Origin: Phycisphaerales bacterium
Lineage (GTDB): Bacteria > Planctomycetota > Phycisphaerae > Sedimentisphaerales > Anaerobacaceae
Direction of reading: 5' to 3'
Assembly (NCBI GenBank): GCA_011057845.1
Contig: DSDB01000449.1
Coordinates: forward strand, 1-11,162
Length of the DNA stretch: 11,162 nucleotides
Positions within the stretch are counted from its first letter, which is position 1; the number at the start of each line of letters is the position of its first letter. The translations under genes were made by a program, and so were the position numbers. The notes beneath the pieces were generated by a model. That model had not been told where the DNA came from, made no database searches, and worked only from the letters and a program-made list of their open reading frames with translations. Below, piece after piece: positions 1-5,945 of the stretch.

Positions 1-144
1 GAGGTGCTTGCCCGCGAGTTGTACGACCACGCCACCGACCCCGATGAGAACGTCAATGTCGCCGGACAGGCCCGTTACGCGGGCGATGTGGAGAATCTGG
101 CGGCGATGCTCAAACGCGGCTGGCGGGTGGCCCTGCCGGATTAG
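1..144 (+). CDS. Sulfatase (arylsulfatase/iduronate-2-sulfatase-like), C-terminal end only
   Basis: Frame 1 is open from the left edge to the TAG at 142-144 and encodes 47 residues. They begin EVLARELYDH, continue TDPDENVNVAG, and end in LKRGWRVALPD. The pattern 'ELYDH..DP.ENVNVA' followed by a short helix and a 'GWR.ALP' tail is the characteristic C-terminus of S1-type sulfatases of the iduronate-2-sulfatase-like group, which are abundant in planctomycetes and marine glycan degraders. The family hydrolyses sulfate esters on carbohydrates using a formylglycine nucleophile. That catalytic region (C-x-P-x-R) and any signal peptide lie left of the window, so activity cannot be judged. The gene converges on the hybrid kinase: its last 4 bases (141-144) overlap that gene's stop codon on the other strand. 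The family call rests on a short but distinctive tail. Confidence 0.82.
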   Translation, partial: EVLARELYDHATDPDENVNVAGQARYAGDVENLAAMLKRGWRVALPD

Positions 145-2219
145 GCGACGCCGACAGGGGTCAGGTATTGCCTGAGGACCTGCACGAGTTGGTCGCGGTC
201 GATGGGCTTGCTGATGTAGGCGTTGCAGCCGGCCTCGATGCACTTGGTGTCGTCGCCTTTCATGGCGTAGGCGGTCAGGGCGATGATAGGGACTGAGACG
301 CCCTTCTTCCGCAGGGTCCGCGTGGCGTCGTAGCCGTTCATATTGGGCATCTGCATGTCCATGAAGATCAGATCGAACGGCGGCGAGTCGGCGTCAAGGG
401 CCATTTCGACGGCCTGCCGGCCGTCTTCGGCGATGGCCGGTTCGATGCCGTACCGCTTGAGCAGAGACCGGATGAGGACCTGGTTGGTCAGGGTGTCTTC
501 GGCGACCAGCACGTTCGCCTCGAAGGCGACGTCGTGGGATTCAACGTTGTCGGCACAGGTTTCCTGGCCAAAGTTGTGGCGGTCCATCATGGCCTGTCGG
601 CGGGTTTCGACGCCGGCGGGAACCACCAGCGTGAATACAGAGCCTTTGTCAGGTTCGCTGACGAAGGAGAGGTGGCCGCCGAGAATCTCCGCAAGACGCT
701 TGGTAATGGCCAGACCCAGTCCCGTGCCGCCGTACTTGCGGGTGTGGCTGCCGTCGGCCTGCGTGAACAGATCGAACACCGTGTCCGTCCGGTCGGCGGG
801 TATGCCGATGCCGGTGTCCTCGACGTCGAACCGGATGAAGGGCTTGCCGCTCTCATCCTCGATGGTCACATGCAGGTATACGTGGCCCTGTTCGGTGAAC
901 TTGATGGCGTTGGACAGGAGGTTGATAAGGCACTGCCGAAGGCGGACGGGATCGGTGCATACCCGCGAGGGCAGACCACCGCATTCAACGACCTTGAATT
1001 CAAGCCCCTTTTCCTCGGCGCGCGGCCGCATCAGGGATTCGACGGCATTGAGCATGTCGCCCAGAGAGCAGTTGATGAGTTCCGTCTCGAGCTTGTTGGC
1101 TTCGATCTTGCTGAAGTCAAGGATGTCGTTGATGAGCGCCAGCAGGCTCTGGCCGGCTCCGTGCATGATCCTGACATACTCTCGCTGCTCGGCCGAGAGG
1201 GTGTCGTCGTCGCTGAGGATTCCGGTGAACCCGATGATGGCGTTCATGGGGGTCCGAATCTCATGGCTCATGTTGGCGAGGAACTGGCTCTTGGCCTGGT
1301 TGGCGGCGGTGGCTTCCCTGGCGAGCATGTTGGCCCGTTCGACGGAGTCCTTGAGCTGCGCGTTGACTTTCCGCAGGTTCTCTTCGGCGGCCTTGCGTTC
1401 GGCCACCTGGGCGATAAGCCTCTCGTTGGTCTGCGTCAGGGCGGCGGTTCGCTCCTGGACGCGCTGTTCGAGGTCCCGGTTGGTGGACATGAGGGCAAGG
1501 TCCCGCTGCTGAATCTGACAGAGCATCTCGTTGAAGGCGTCGATCAGTTGGCCTATCTCATCGTCGGACTGTTTGAGGGCCCGCAGCGAGTATTCCTTGT
1601 CCTCGGAGACGGTTCGGGCGACCTGGGCCAGACTGAGGATGGGGCGGGAGATAACGGCCTGGAGCCTCAGTGAGACGAGATACGAGGCCAGTGAGCAGCA
1701 CATTACAACCGCCAAGACGATAAGCACCGTCCCTCGCAGTCGCGCACGCATCAGGCTCATATCGGAGTGCAGACAGACCATCCCCACGGTCTGGCCCCCG
1801 ACGGCCACGGCTTCGACGACAATGACGTGCCCGCCAGCCATCTGAAAGCCTCGGCCCTGCAACAGATCGGCGGGGTCCGTGTGCTTGTCCTGGTGTTGCG
1901 CCGGCTCGTTGGCGTCGCGGTGGTAGGATGCAAAAATGCCGCCGTCCTTCCAGACGGTGCCGGAGATGATGGAGGGTTGCGCCCCAAGGGCGGCCAGTGT
2001 GTCCGCGGCGTCTTGCCCGTCGTCAAATATGACGGCGGCCCGGACGTTTTCGGCGACCATCTCGGCCTGGACCTGAAGGTCCCGCACGAGGTGCCTTCGC
2101 AAGGCGGCCCACTCGCATGACACGATGGCGGCGCCGGCGACCACAAGGGCTCCTACGCTGGCCGTTACGATGATGACAATGAGCTTATTTCGGATGGCGA
2201 TGTTTCTCATAAGACGCAT
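141..2219 (-). CDS. CHASE8-HAMP hybrid sensor histidine kinase with C-terminal receiver
   Basis: A 692-residue membrane hybrid kinase. Order of parts: basic N-terminus and TM1 (about 12-34); periplasmic sensor (about 36-160) with the CHASE8 pattern 'DLQVQAEMVAENVRAAVIFDD' broken across 47-67, then 'ALGAQPSI' and 'FASYHRD'; TM2 (about 162-183); HAMP (about 184-238); coiled coil (about 239-310); HisKA with FLANMSHEIRTPMNAIIGF (phospho-acceptor His319); HATPase with N-box NLLSNAIKFTE (Asn433, Asn437), DTGIGIP (468-474) and GGTGLGLAI (497-505); receiver from about 569 with Glu574-Asp575, phospho-acceptor Asp621, Thr649 and Lys671-Pro672. All key catalytic residues are present. There is no Hpt or output domain, so a separate phosphotransfer partner or regulator is expected; none is in the window. 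It follows the YfiR gene by 47 nt and should be co-transcribed. The start is fixed by GGAGG 8 nt upstream. The CHASE8 call matters because this domain is the known target of YfiR in YfiN/TpbB. Confidence 0.95.
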   Translation of the reverse strand: MRLMRNIAIRNKLIVIIVTASVGALVVAGAAIVSCEWAALRRHLVRDLQVQAEMVAENVRAAVIFDDGQDAADTLAALGAQPSIISGTVWKDGGIFASYHRDANEPAQHQDKHTDPADLLQGRGFQMAGGHVIVVEAVAVGGQTVGMVCLHSDMSLMRARLRGTVLIVLAVVMCCSLASYLVSLRLQAVISRPILSLAQVARTVSEDKEYSLRALKQSDDEIGQLIDAFNEMLCQIQQRDLALMSTNRDLEQRVQERTAALTQTNERLIAQVAERKAAEENLRKVNAQLKDSVERANMLAREATAANQAKSQFLANMSHEIRTPMNAIIGFTGILSDDDTLSAEQREYVRIMHGAGQSLLALINDILDFSKIEANKLETELINCSLGDMLNAVESLMRPRAEEKGLEFKVVECGGLPSRVCTDPVRLRQCLINLLSNAIKFTEQGHVYLHVTIEDESGKPFIRFDVEDTGIGIPADRTDTVFDLFTQADGSHTRKYGGTGLGLAITKRLAEILGGHLSFVSEPDKGSVFTLVVPAGVETRRQAMMDRHNFGQETCADNVESHDVAFEANVLVAEDTLTNQVLIRSLLKRYGIEPAIAEDGRQAVEMALDADSPPFDLIFMDMQMPNMNGYDATRTLRKKGVSVPIIALTAYAMKGDDTKCIEAGCNAYISKPIDRDQLVQVLRQYLTPVGVA

Positions 2220-2227
2220 AAATCAGG

Positions 2228-2232
2228 CCTCC
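2228..2232 (-). promoter_or_regulatory. Shine-Dalgarno GGAGG for the hybrid kinase
   Basis: On the minus strand GGAGG lies 8 nt before the ATG at 2219. It selects this ATG over the next in-frame Met three codons later and shows that the kinase has its own ribosome entry rather than relying only on coupling to the YfiR gene. Confidence 0.75.
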
Positions 2233-2266
2233 GTCGGTGAAGCTGCGGTACAGAATCCGGTCCACA

Positions 2267-2899
2267 CTACTTGCTATCGGTCTGTTCGGCATCGTCCTTA
2301 ATCACGCGCGTGGCCAGGCGCAGGAGCTGGGCCCGGATGTTGAGTCGGGCCCGTTTGGCGGACCGAGCGGACGTCTCGAACCGCACTTTCTGGTCCTCCA
2401 GCACGAAGTTTATGACACCTCCGGCCTCCAGGAACCCCGGCATATCCGCAATGGTAAGGATGGGGGCGTTCTCGATGGGCTTGAGTATATCCTTGATATG
2501 CTGCTTCTCGGACCTGGCGACAAAGAGTATATGACAGGCCTTGATCGATGCGAGATCGGGGCGATCGACGAAGCGGGCAATGCCGTCGGAGTCCTTCAGT
2601 TCCTGGCAGCCTTTGTATGTCCTGATGAGGACCTGTCGGTCGCCGACCTGCTTGGCCTGGAGCGGCTCGAAGGCCTTTGCGAAGGGGTTCTCGCCGATGA
2701 CTGCGATGATGATCGGGCTGTTGGGGTCGGCGTTGGGGTCCGGCGGCCAGTCGACGAATTTGAGGAAGTTGAAGATGAAGGCGGCCTTGATCTGGTATTC
2801 GGTGCTCTGGGCCGTATCGCCGACGGCGCAGGCTGTGAGCGAGGCGATGAGGATCGCCGTCGCCGTTGCAGCCATGATGGATCGTCGGGCCGTGCTCAT
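2267..2899 (-). CDS. YfiR-family periplasmic regulator, predicted lipoprotein
   Basis: A 210-residue protein of the YfiR/DUF4154 family. Family hallmarks are 'EYQIKAAFIFNFLKFVDWP' near residues 34-52, 'IIIAVIGENPF' (63-73), 'CHILFVARSE' (122-131), 'ILTIADMPGF' (147-156) and 'GVINFVLEDQKVRFE' (161-175), then an amphipathic helix. Family knowledge: Pseudomonas YfiR is a periplasmic repressor that binds the periplasmic domain of the diguanylate cyclase YfiN. Here the next gene carries the same kind of sensor domain (CHASE8) on a hybrid kinase, so that kinase is the likely partner. The N-terminus MSTARRS..., a hydrophobic core and lipobox LTAC (Cys24) predict a type II signal peptide; Ala25 at +2 fits outer-membrane sorting by the usual rule. 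The mature protein has only two more cysteines (98, 122), which may form a disulfide. It starts 6 nt after the receptor stop with only a weak AGAAGA purine stretch nearby, suggesting translational coupling. Confidence 0.93.
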   Translation of the reverse strand: MSTARRSIMAATATAILIASLTACAVGDTAQSTEYQIKAAFIFNFLKFVDWPPDPNADPNSPIIIAVIGENPFAKAFEPLQAKQVGDRQVLIRTYKGCQELKDSDGIARFVDRPDLASIKACHILFVARSEKQHIKDILKPIENAPILTIADMPGFLEAGGVINFVLEDQKVRFETSARSAKRARLNIRAQLLRLATRVIKDDAEQTDSK

Positions 2900-2905
2900 A
2901 TTCTT

Positions 2906-4909
2906 CTACTTGTGGCGATACGTCAGATCGAACCAGAAGGTGGTTCCGTTCTGATAGATGATTTCCTGAGCGTGTTCGGCGAAGCCGGGATGTCCGTAGC
3001 GCTGGTTGAACAGGTTGTACACGCTCACGGAGACGTCCAGATTGGGACGGACCTCGCCGTGGATAGTCAGATTGGCGGCCAATGCGCCGTCGGTGTGGTG
3101 TCCCGTGAGCGTCCGGCGTTTGCCGGTGTATTGGAGTTCGAGGCCCAGGAAGAACTTGTCCGCCGGCAACGGGACGGTCAGGTTCAGCTTGCCGATATGC
3201 CTGGGGGAGTTGGGCAGAAGGCTGTCGGTGTCGCGGTTCTCGGCGCGGACGAAACAGTAGGAGGCCCGGGTCCGCCAGCCGTTCCTGAGTTTGCCGGAAA
3301 GCTCGAACTCAAGGCCCTTGGCCTTGACGGTGCTGGTGTTCTGGAAGACCATGAGCCCGTCGGCGGGATCTTCAACGCTCTCGATGAGGTCGTCGATCTC
3401 GTTGATGAAGGCCGAGACACTGCCCCAGAGCCCGTGGCCGATATACTGGTCGAGTATCAGTTCGTACGTGGTGATCGATTCGGGCCGCAGCGACGGGTTG
3501 GTCTTCATGGACCAGCCTCCGTCGTTGTAGTACATCTCGTAGGCGGACGGGGCGCGAAACGCCGTGCCGTAGATCGCCTTGAGAATAGTCTCCTGCGTGT
3601 GTTTGTAGATGAGGGCGAATCGGGGGTTGGTGGTGCCGCCGAAGGTGCTGTAGGAGTCGTATCGCAGTCCCATGTTGAGAATCACATTCTCGCACACGTG
3701 GAACTCGTCCTGGATGAAGACGCCTATCTGGTCGGAGCCTCTTTCATCGTTAAGGTATACGCCCGTGTCGTCGTAGTAGTCCTGGGCCTGTTGGCGGTCG
3801 TCGCGGTATTCTATTCCCCATATCAGCTTGTGCTGTTCGTTGATCTGTTTGGCCAACTGGAGGCTCGTGCCGACCCAGTAACCGGTGCTGGCGTCATAAC
3901 CGCTGATGGGGCCGGGGTACATATAACGGCCTCCGTAGTGATTGTGGCCGAAGGCCAGCCGTCCTTCGGCCTCGATCCCGTTGTCGAAGGCGCGCTGATA
4001 GGTCAGTCCGAGGTTGGTGGTCTTCTCATGCGTATCGTTGCGGTCGTCGTTGAATAGAGTCCCCCAGGCGGCCGTCGGGACTCCCTTTTCCCTGGATACA
4101 TGCGCCGCGTGCAGGGTGACATCCCCCGCGCGAAGCTTGGCGAACAGGTTGCTGTGTTGGGCGTCGTCGCAGCCGTTGGCCCAGCCGAAGTTATTGGCGG
4201 GATTGCCATACTCCTTGAAGTAGACGTCGGGGCCCTTCTCGCGGTGGTAGGTGTACGAGAGCAGCGTATCCCAGCCGTTGCCGAACTCCTTGCCGTAACT
4301 GACTCGTTGTCGGAAGGCGTCGTAACTGCCCAGTCCCGTGGCGCCTTCGAAACCGTCCAGCGCCTTGCCGCTCTTGGTGATTACGTTGATGACGGCGAAG
4401 AAGGCGCTGTTTCCGTAGAGGCTGGACCCCGGCCCGCGAATGATTTCTATGCGGTCGATGAGATCGACATCGAGCAGGAATTCGTCGCCGATATAGGCCT
4501 GGTCATACACATTGTCGTTGATCCGGAAGCCGTCGACGAGCAGGAGAATCCGGCTGTTGTAGTCGCCCGGCAGGCCGAAGCCCCTGACTCCGAGATAGGT
4601 GTAGTTGCGGTCGTTGGTGGTGTAGAACCCCCGCACACCGCGGAGGATTTCGTCCAGGGTCCGGTAGCCGTAGACCTGGATATCCTCGGCGGTAATAATC
4701 GTAACCGACGAGGGAGCCTCGGTTACCTTTTGATTGTACTTGGATGCGCCGTGGACGGTCTGCACTTCCATCTCCATCAACTGCTCAATCGACATATCGA
4801 ACAGGTGGGGTGCGGCGTCTGGTTCCTGCTGCCCAGCGCGCGCAGTCTCTGCGCGTGGCGTCATGGCCGCTGTGAGGATCGCCAGTACGATACAGAGTCT
4901 GCGTCCCAT
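2906..4909 (-). CDS. TonB-dependent outer-membrane receptor
   Basis: A 667-residue TonB-dependent receptor. The signal peptide is residues 1-25 (MGRRLCIVLAILTAAM..., probable cleavage after ARA). A short leader follows with 'FDMSIEQLMEMEVQTV', the form seen before the plug in many receptors and a possible TonB-box area. The plug runs about 58-180: 'APSSVTIITAEDI', 'LDEILRGVRGF', 'LGVRGFGLPGDYNSR', 'ILLLVDGFRIND', 'IDRIEIIRGPGSSLYG', 'FAVINVITKSG'. The rest is a beta-barrel with the receptor-type ending 'VYNLFNQRYG...GTTFWFDLTYRHK'. Such receptors import siderophores, cobalamin or glycans using TonB energy; the substrate cannot be read from sequence, and no SusD partner is present. The frame stays open upstream to 5203, but the signal peptide fixes the start at 4909, with GGAAG 11 nt before it. 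It heads the receptor-YfiR-kinase operon, so it may supply the signal sensed by that pair rather than act only as a transporter. Confidence 0.93.
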   Translation of the reverse strand: MGRRLCIVLAILTAAMTPRAETARAGQQEPDAAPHLFDMSIEQLMEMEVQTVHGASKYNQKVTEAPSSVTIITAEDIQVYGYRTLDEILRGVRGFYTTNDRNYTYLGVRGFGLPGDYNSRILLLVDGFRINDNVYDQAYIGDEFLLDVDLIDRIEIIRGPGSSLYGNSAFFAVINVITKSGKALDGFEGATGLGSYDAFRQRVSYGKEFGNGWDTLLSYTYHREKGPDVYFKEYGNPANNFGWANGCDDAQHSNLFAKLRAGDVTLHAAHVSREKGVPTAAWGTLFNDDRNDTHEKTTNLGLTYQRAFDNGIEAEGRLAFGHNHYGGRYMYPGPISGYDASTGYWVGTSLQLAKQINEQHKLIWGIEYRDDRQQAQDYYDDTGVYLNDERGSDQIGVFIQDEFHVCENVILNMGLRYDSYSTFGGTTNPRFALIYKHTQETILKAIYGTAFRAPSAYEMYYNDGGWSMKTNPSLRPESITTYELILDQYIGHGLWGSVSAFINEIDDLIESVEDPADGLMVFQNTSTVKAKGLEFELSGKLRNGWRTRASYCFVRAENRDTDSLLPNSPRHIGKLNLTVPLPADKFFLGLELQYTGKRRTLTGHHTDGALAANLTIHGEVRPNLDVSVSVYNLFNQRYGHPGFAEHAQEIIYQNGTTFWFDLTYRHK

Positions 4910-4920
4910 GATTGCGATGA

Positions 4921-4925
4921 CTTCC
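4921..4925 (-). promoter_or_regulatory. Probable Shine-Dalgarno GGAAG of the TonB receptor
   Basis: GGAAG lies 11 nt upstream of the ATG at 4909, a slightly long spacing. Together with the signal peptide that begins at this ATG it supports this start over the upstream in-frame ATG at 5203. The motif lies within the second copy of an 8-bp direct repeat (TTCCGGCA on the + strand, 4922-4929 and 4951-4958). Confidence 0.45.
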
Positions 4926-5232
4926 GGCAGTCCGACGCCCCCTTTCGACATTCCGGCAAAGCCGTGGCTCTGCGGGGCAAGCCATCCTCGATGGTTCCGC
5001 GAGGCGCCGAGACCGCGTTCCAATACCGCAGATTCGGCTGGAAAGCCCGTGGTATTCATCGCTTCGGGAAAATGGCCAAGCCTGTAAGCCAACGGCCAGC
5101 ACCGAGAAAATCGGCCCTGGCGATGCACCAACGCCGGTTCATGGTGGGGCGGCGGCGGCGCCCGCTGTTGCCTGGCGCACGCCAACGGACAGGGCTCGGA
5201 CATGCGTGAATACAGCGCATCATATTGCGGAA

Positions 5233-5264
5233 TAAAGACTTACAGGCATGGGGTGAGGTCTTTA
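5233..5264. repeat. 7-bp inverted repeat TAAAGAC-N18-GTCTTTA
   Basis: The perfect 7-bp arms are at 5233-5239 and 5258-5264, separated by 18 nt, in the gene-free region upstream of the receptor operon. The AT-rich arms stand out in a GC-rich leader and could be an operator. A match of this size could also arise by chance in about 480 nt, so the functional reading is weak. Confidence 0.3.
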
Positions 5265-5386
5265 AGGGAACCGATGACGATGGCGTGCCCGTCCGAGGCG
5301 GTGGTGGCGGTTGCATCCGGGAGCACTCGAATCGGGCAGTCCTTGAGGTGGCAATGCGCGGCGATTATGGGACGGCTATTCGGGGG

Positions 5387-5851
5387 TTAGCGGGCGCCTC
5401 GCAGACGCTCAATGTCGCGGCGGACAATATCGGCGATGATGCCCGGTTCCTCGGGCAACTCAGCGGCAGACGGCTTGGGGGGCCGTACTTTGGACGCAGG
5501 TGGCGTGGGGGTCATTTCTTCGCTCGCCGCAGGGGGGACAAAAGGCTTTCTCGACGGGCCTACCCGCTTGCGGGAGGCGTTTTTCCGCTGATCGGCCAGC
5601 ATCTGCTCGCCGAGGTCGAGGGCCGGCATGTCCGAGGCTGGTCGCCGCCGCTTTGCCCCTGCATCCTTGACCTTGGCCGTTGTTGACGTGTCGTCCTTGT
5701 TCGCCGGTGTGCTTGCACCCTTCATAGCGGTCTTCCTGCCCTTGCCGGAGGCTGCCCGGCCGGTCTTCGCCTGCCCACAGCGCCCCCTTACGGAGGACTT
5801 CTTCACGACGCCGTCGGGCGAAACAGGTTTTCTTCGGCCGGTCTTAGCCAC
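5387..5851 (-). CDS. Unknown basic, low-complexity protein (154 aa)
   Basis: I do not recognise this protein. It starts with GTG at 5849-5851, preceded by AGGAGG at 9 nt and by a good sigma-70-like promoter, so it is very probably a real gene. Residues 1-72 are a disordered, Lys/Arg/Ala/Gly/Ser/Thr-rich tail (AKTGRRK, KGRKTAMKG, GAKRRRP). Residues 76-103 form a short possible helix and basic patch (ALDLGEQMLADQRK then SRKRVGPSRK). Residues 104-135 are Pro-rich with an acidic patch. Residues 136-151 form a likely amphipathic helix (GIIADIVRRDIERLRG). There is no signal peptide or membrane segment, and a single Cys (25). The strongly basic, histone-H1-like composition suggests nucleic-acid binding, but this rests on composition only. 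The two short non-repetitive segments look like the conserved parts and could be protein-docking motifs. It lies 94 nt downstream of the M16 peptidase gene but appears to be transcribed separately. Confidence 0.72.
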   Translation of the reverse strand: MAKTGRRKPVSPDGVVKKSSVRGRCGQAKTGRAASGKGRKTAMKGASTPANKDDTSTTAKVKDAGAKRRRPASDMPALDLGEQMLADQRKNASRKRVGPSRKPFVPPAASEEMTPTPPASKVRPPKPSAAELPEEPGIIADIVRRDIERLRGAR

Positions 5852-5860
5852 GGCTGACAG

Positions 5861-5866
5861 CCTCCT
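5861..5866 (-). promoter_or_regulatory. Shine-Dalgarno AGGAGG for the basic-protein gene
   Basis: AGGAGG on the minus strand lies 9 nt before the GTG at 5851. It is the strongest ribosome-binding site in the window and decides the unusual GTG start. Confidence 0.8.
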
Positions 5867-5877
5867 GACACAAGCCG

Positions 5878-5907
5878 AGTATAACGTTTACTGAGGGTCT
5901 CAGGCAA
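5878..5907 (-). promoter_or_regulatory. Sigma-70-type promoter TTGCCT-N18-TATACT
   Basis: On the minus strand a -35 TTGCCT (5907-5902, 4 of 6 consensus) is followed after 18 nt by a -10 TATACT (5883-5878, 5 of 6 consensus). Transcription would start near 5871, just ahead of the AGGAGG and GTG of the basic-protein gene, giving a leader of about 20 nt. The spacer contains a short palindrome. Position and match make this the best promoter in the window. Confidence 0.6.
5891..5903. repeat. Palindrome CTGAG-GGT-CTCAG in the promoter spacer
   Basis: Perfect 5-bp arms with a 3-nt centre, lying between the -10 and -35 and overlapping the -35 by two bases (5902-5903). It could be a repressor operator or the stem of a small hairpin at the end of the M16 transcript. 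No T-run follows on either strand, so a classical terminator is unlikely. Confidence 0.4.
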
Positions 5908-5945
5908 GGCACATATCCATGGCGAAGGGCCTGGCGCGGGCAGGA

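Larger units (their letters stand above)
4910..5386 (-). other. Gene-free leader between the basic-protein gene and the receptor operon
   Basis: These 477 nt hold no convincing gene. On the minus strand the receptor frame happens to stay open to 5203, but the encoded stretch is Pro/Arg/His-rich and would precede the signal peptide, so it is read as untranslated. The region must contain the receptor operon promoter; no -10/-35 pair stands out. Possible RNA structure near the receptor start: TCTGCGG (about 5032-5026) is fully complementary to CCGCAGA (4975-4969), enclosing the small hairpin CCATC-GAG-GATGG (about 4994-4982). Next to it are the hairpins GGCT-TTCC-AGCC and CGGC-TTT-GCCG. An 8-bp direct repeat lies at 4922-4929 and 4951-4958. 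No known riboswitch consensus fits well. No rho-independent terminator is visible for the upstream gene. Confidence 0.5.

Noticed and set aside
534..1673. Open frame of 379 codons on the + strand
   Set aside because: Antisense to the kinase HisKA/HATPase region; no family features and no ribosome-binding site of note.
2237..4057. Open frame of 606 codons on the + strand
   Set aside because: It lies antisense to the YfiR and TonB-receptor genes, both of which have clear family motifs. Its translation is Val/Gly/Glu/Asp-rich without recognisable domains, as expected from the complement of GC-rich coding DNA.
4921..5040. Cobalamin or c-di-GMP (GEMM) riboswitch in the receptor leader
   Set aside because: Pieces such as CCCGC...GCCACGG and GCAGAGCC recall those RNAs, but the B12-box, the GEMM tetraloop/receptor pair and the closing elements are missing. 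I cannot support the call without a covariance-model search.
4910..5203. N-terminal extension of the TonB receptor to an ATG at 5203
   Set aside because: It would put about 98 Pro/Arg/His-rich residues before a good signal peptide. The ATG at 4909 has the signal peptide directly after it and a usable Shine-Dalgarno.
4100..5209. Open frame of 369 codons on the + strand
   Set aside because: Antisense to the receptor plug and leader; low-information composition with no motifs.
5891..5903. Rho-independent terminator for the M16 genes
   Set aside because: The stem is only 5 bp and is not followed by a T-run on the minus strand; it fits a promoter-spacer palindrome at least as well.
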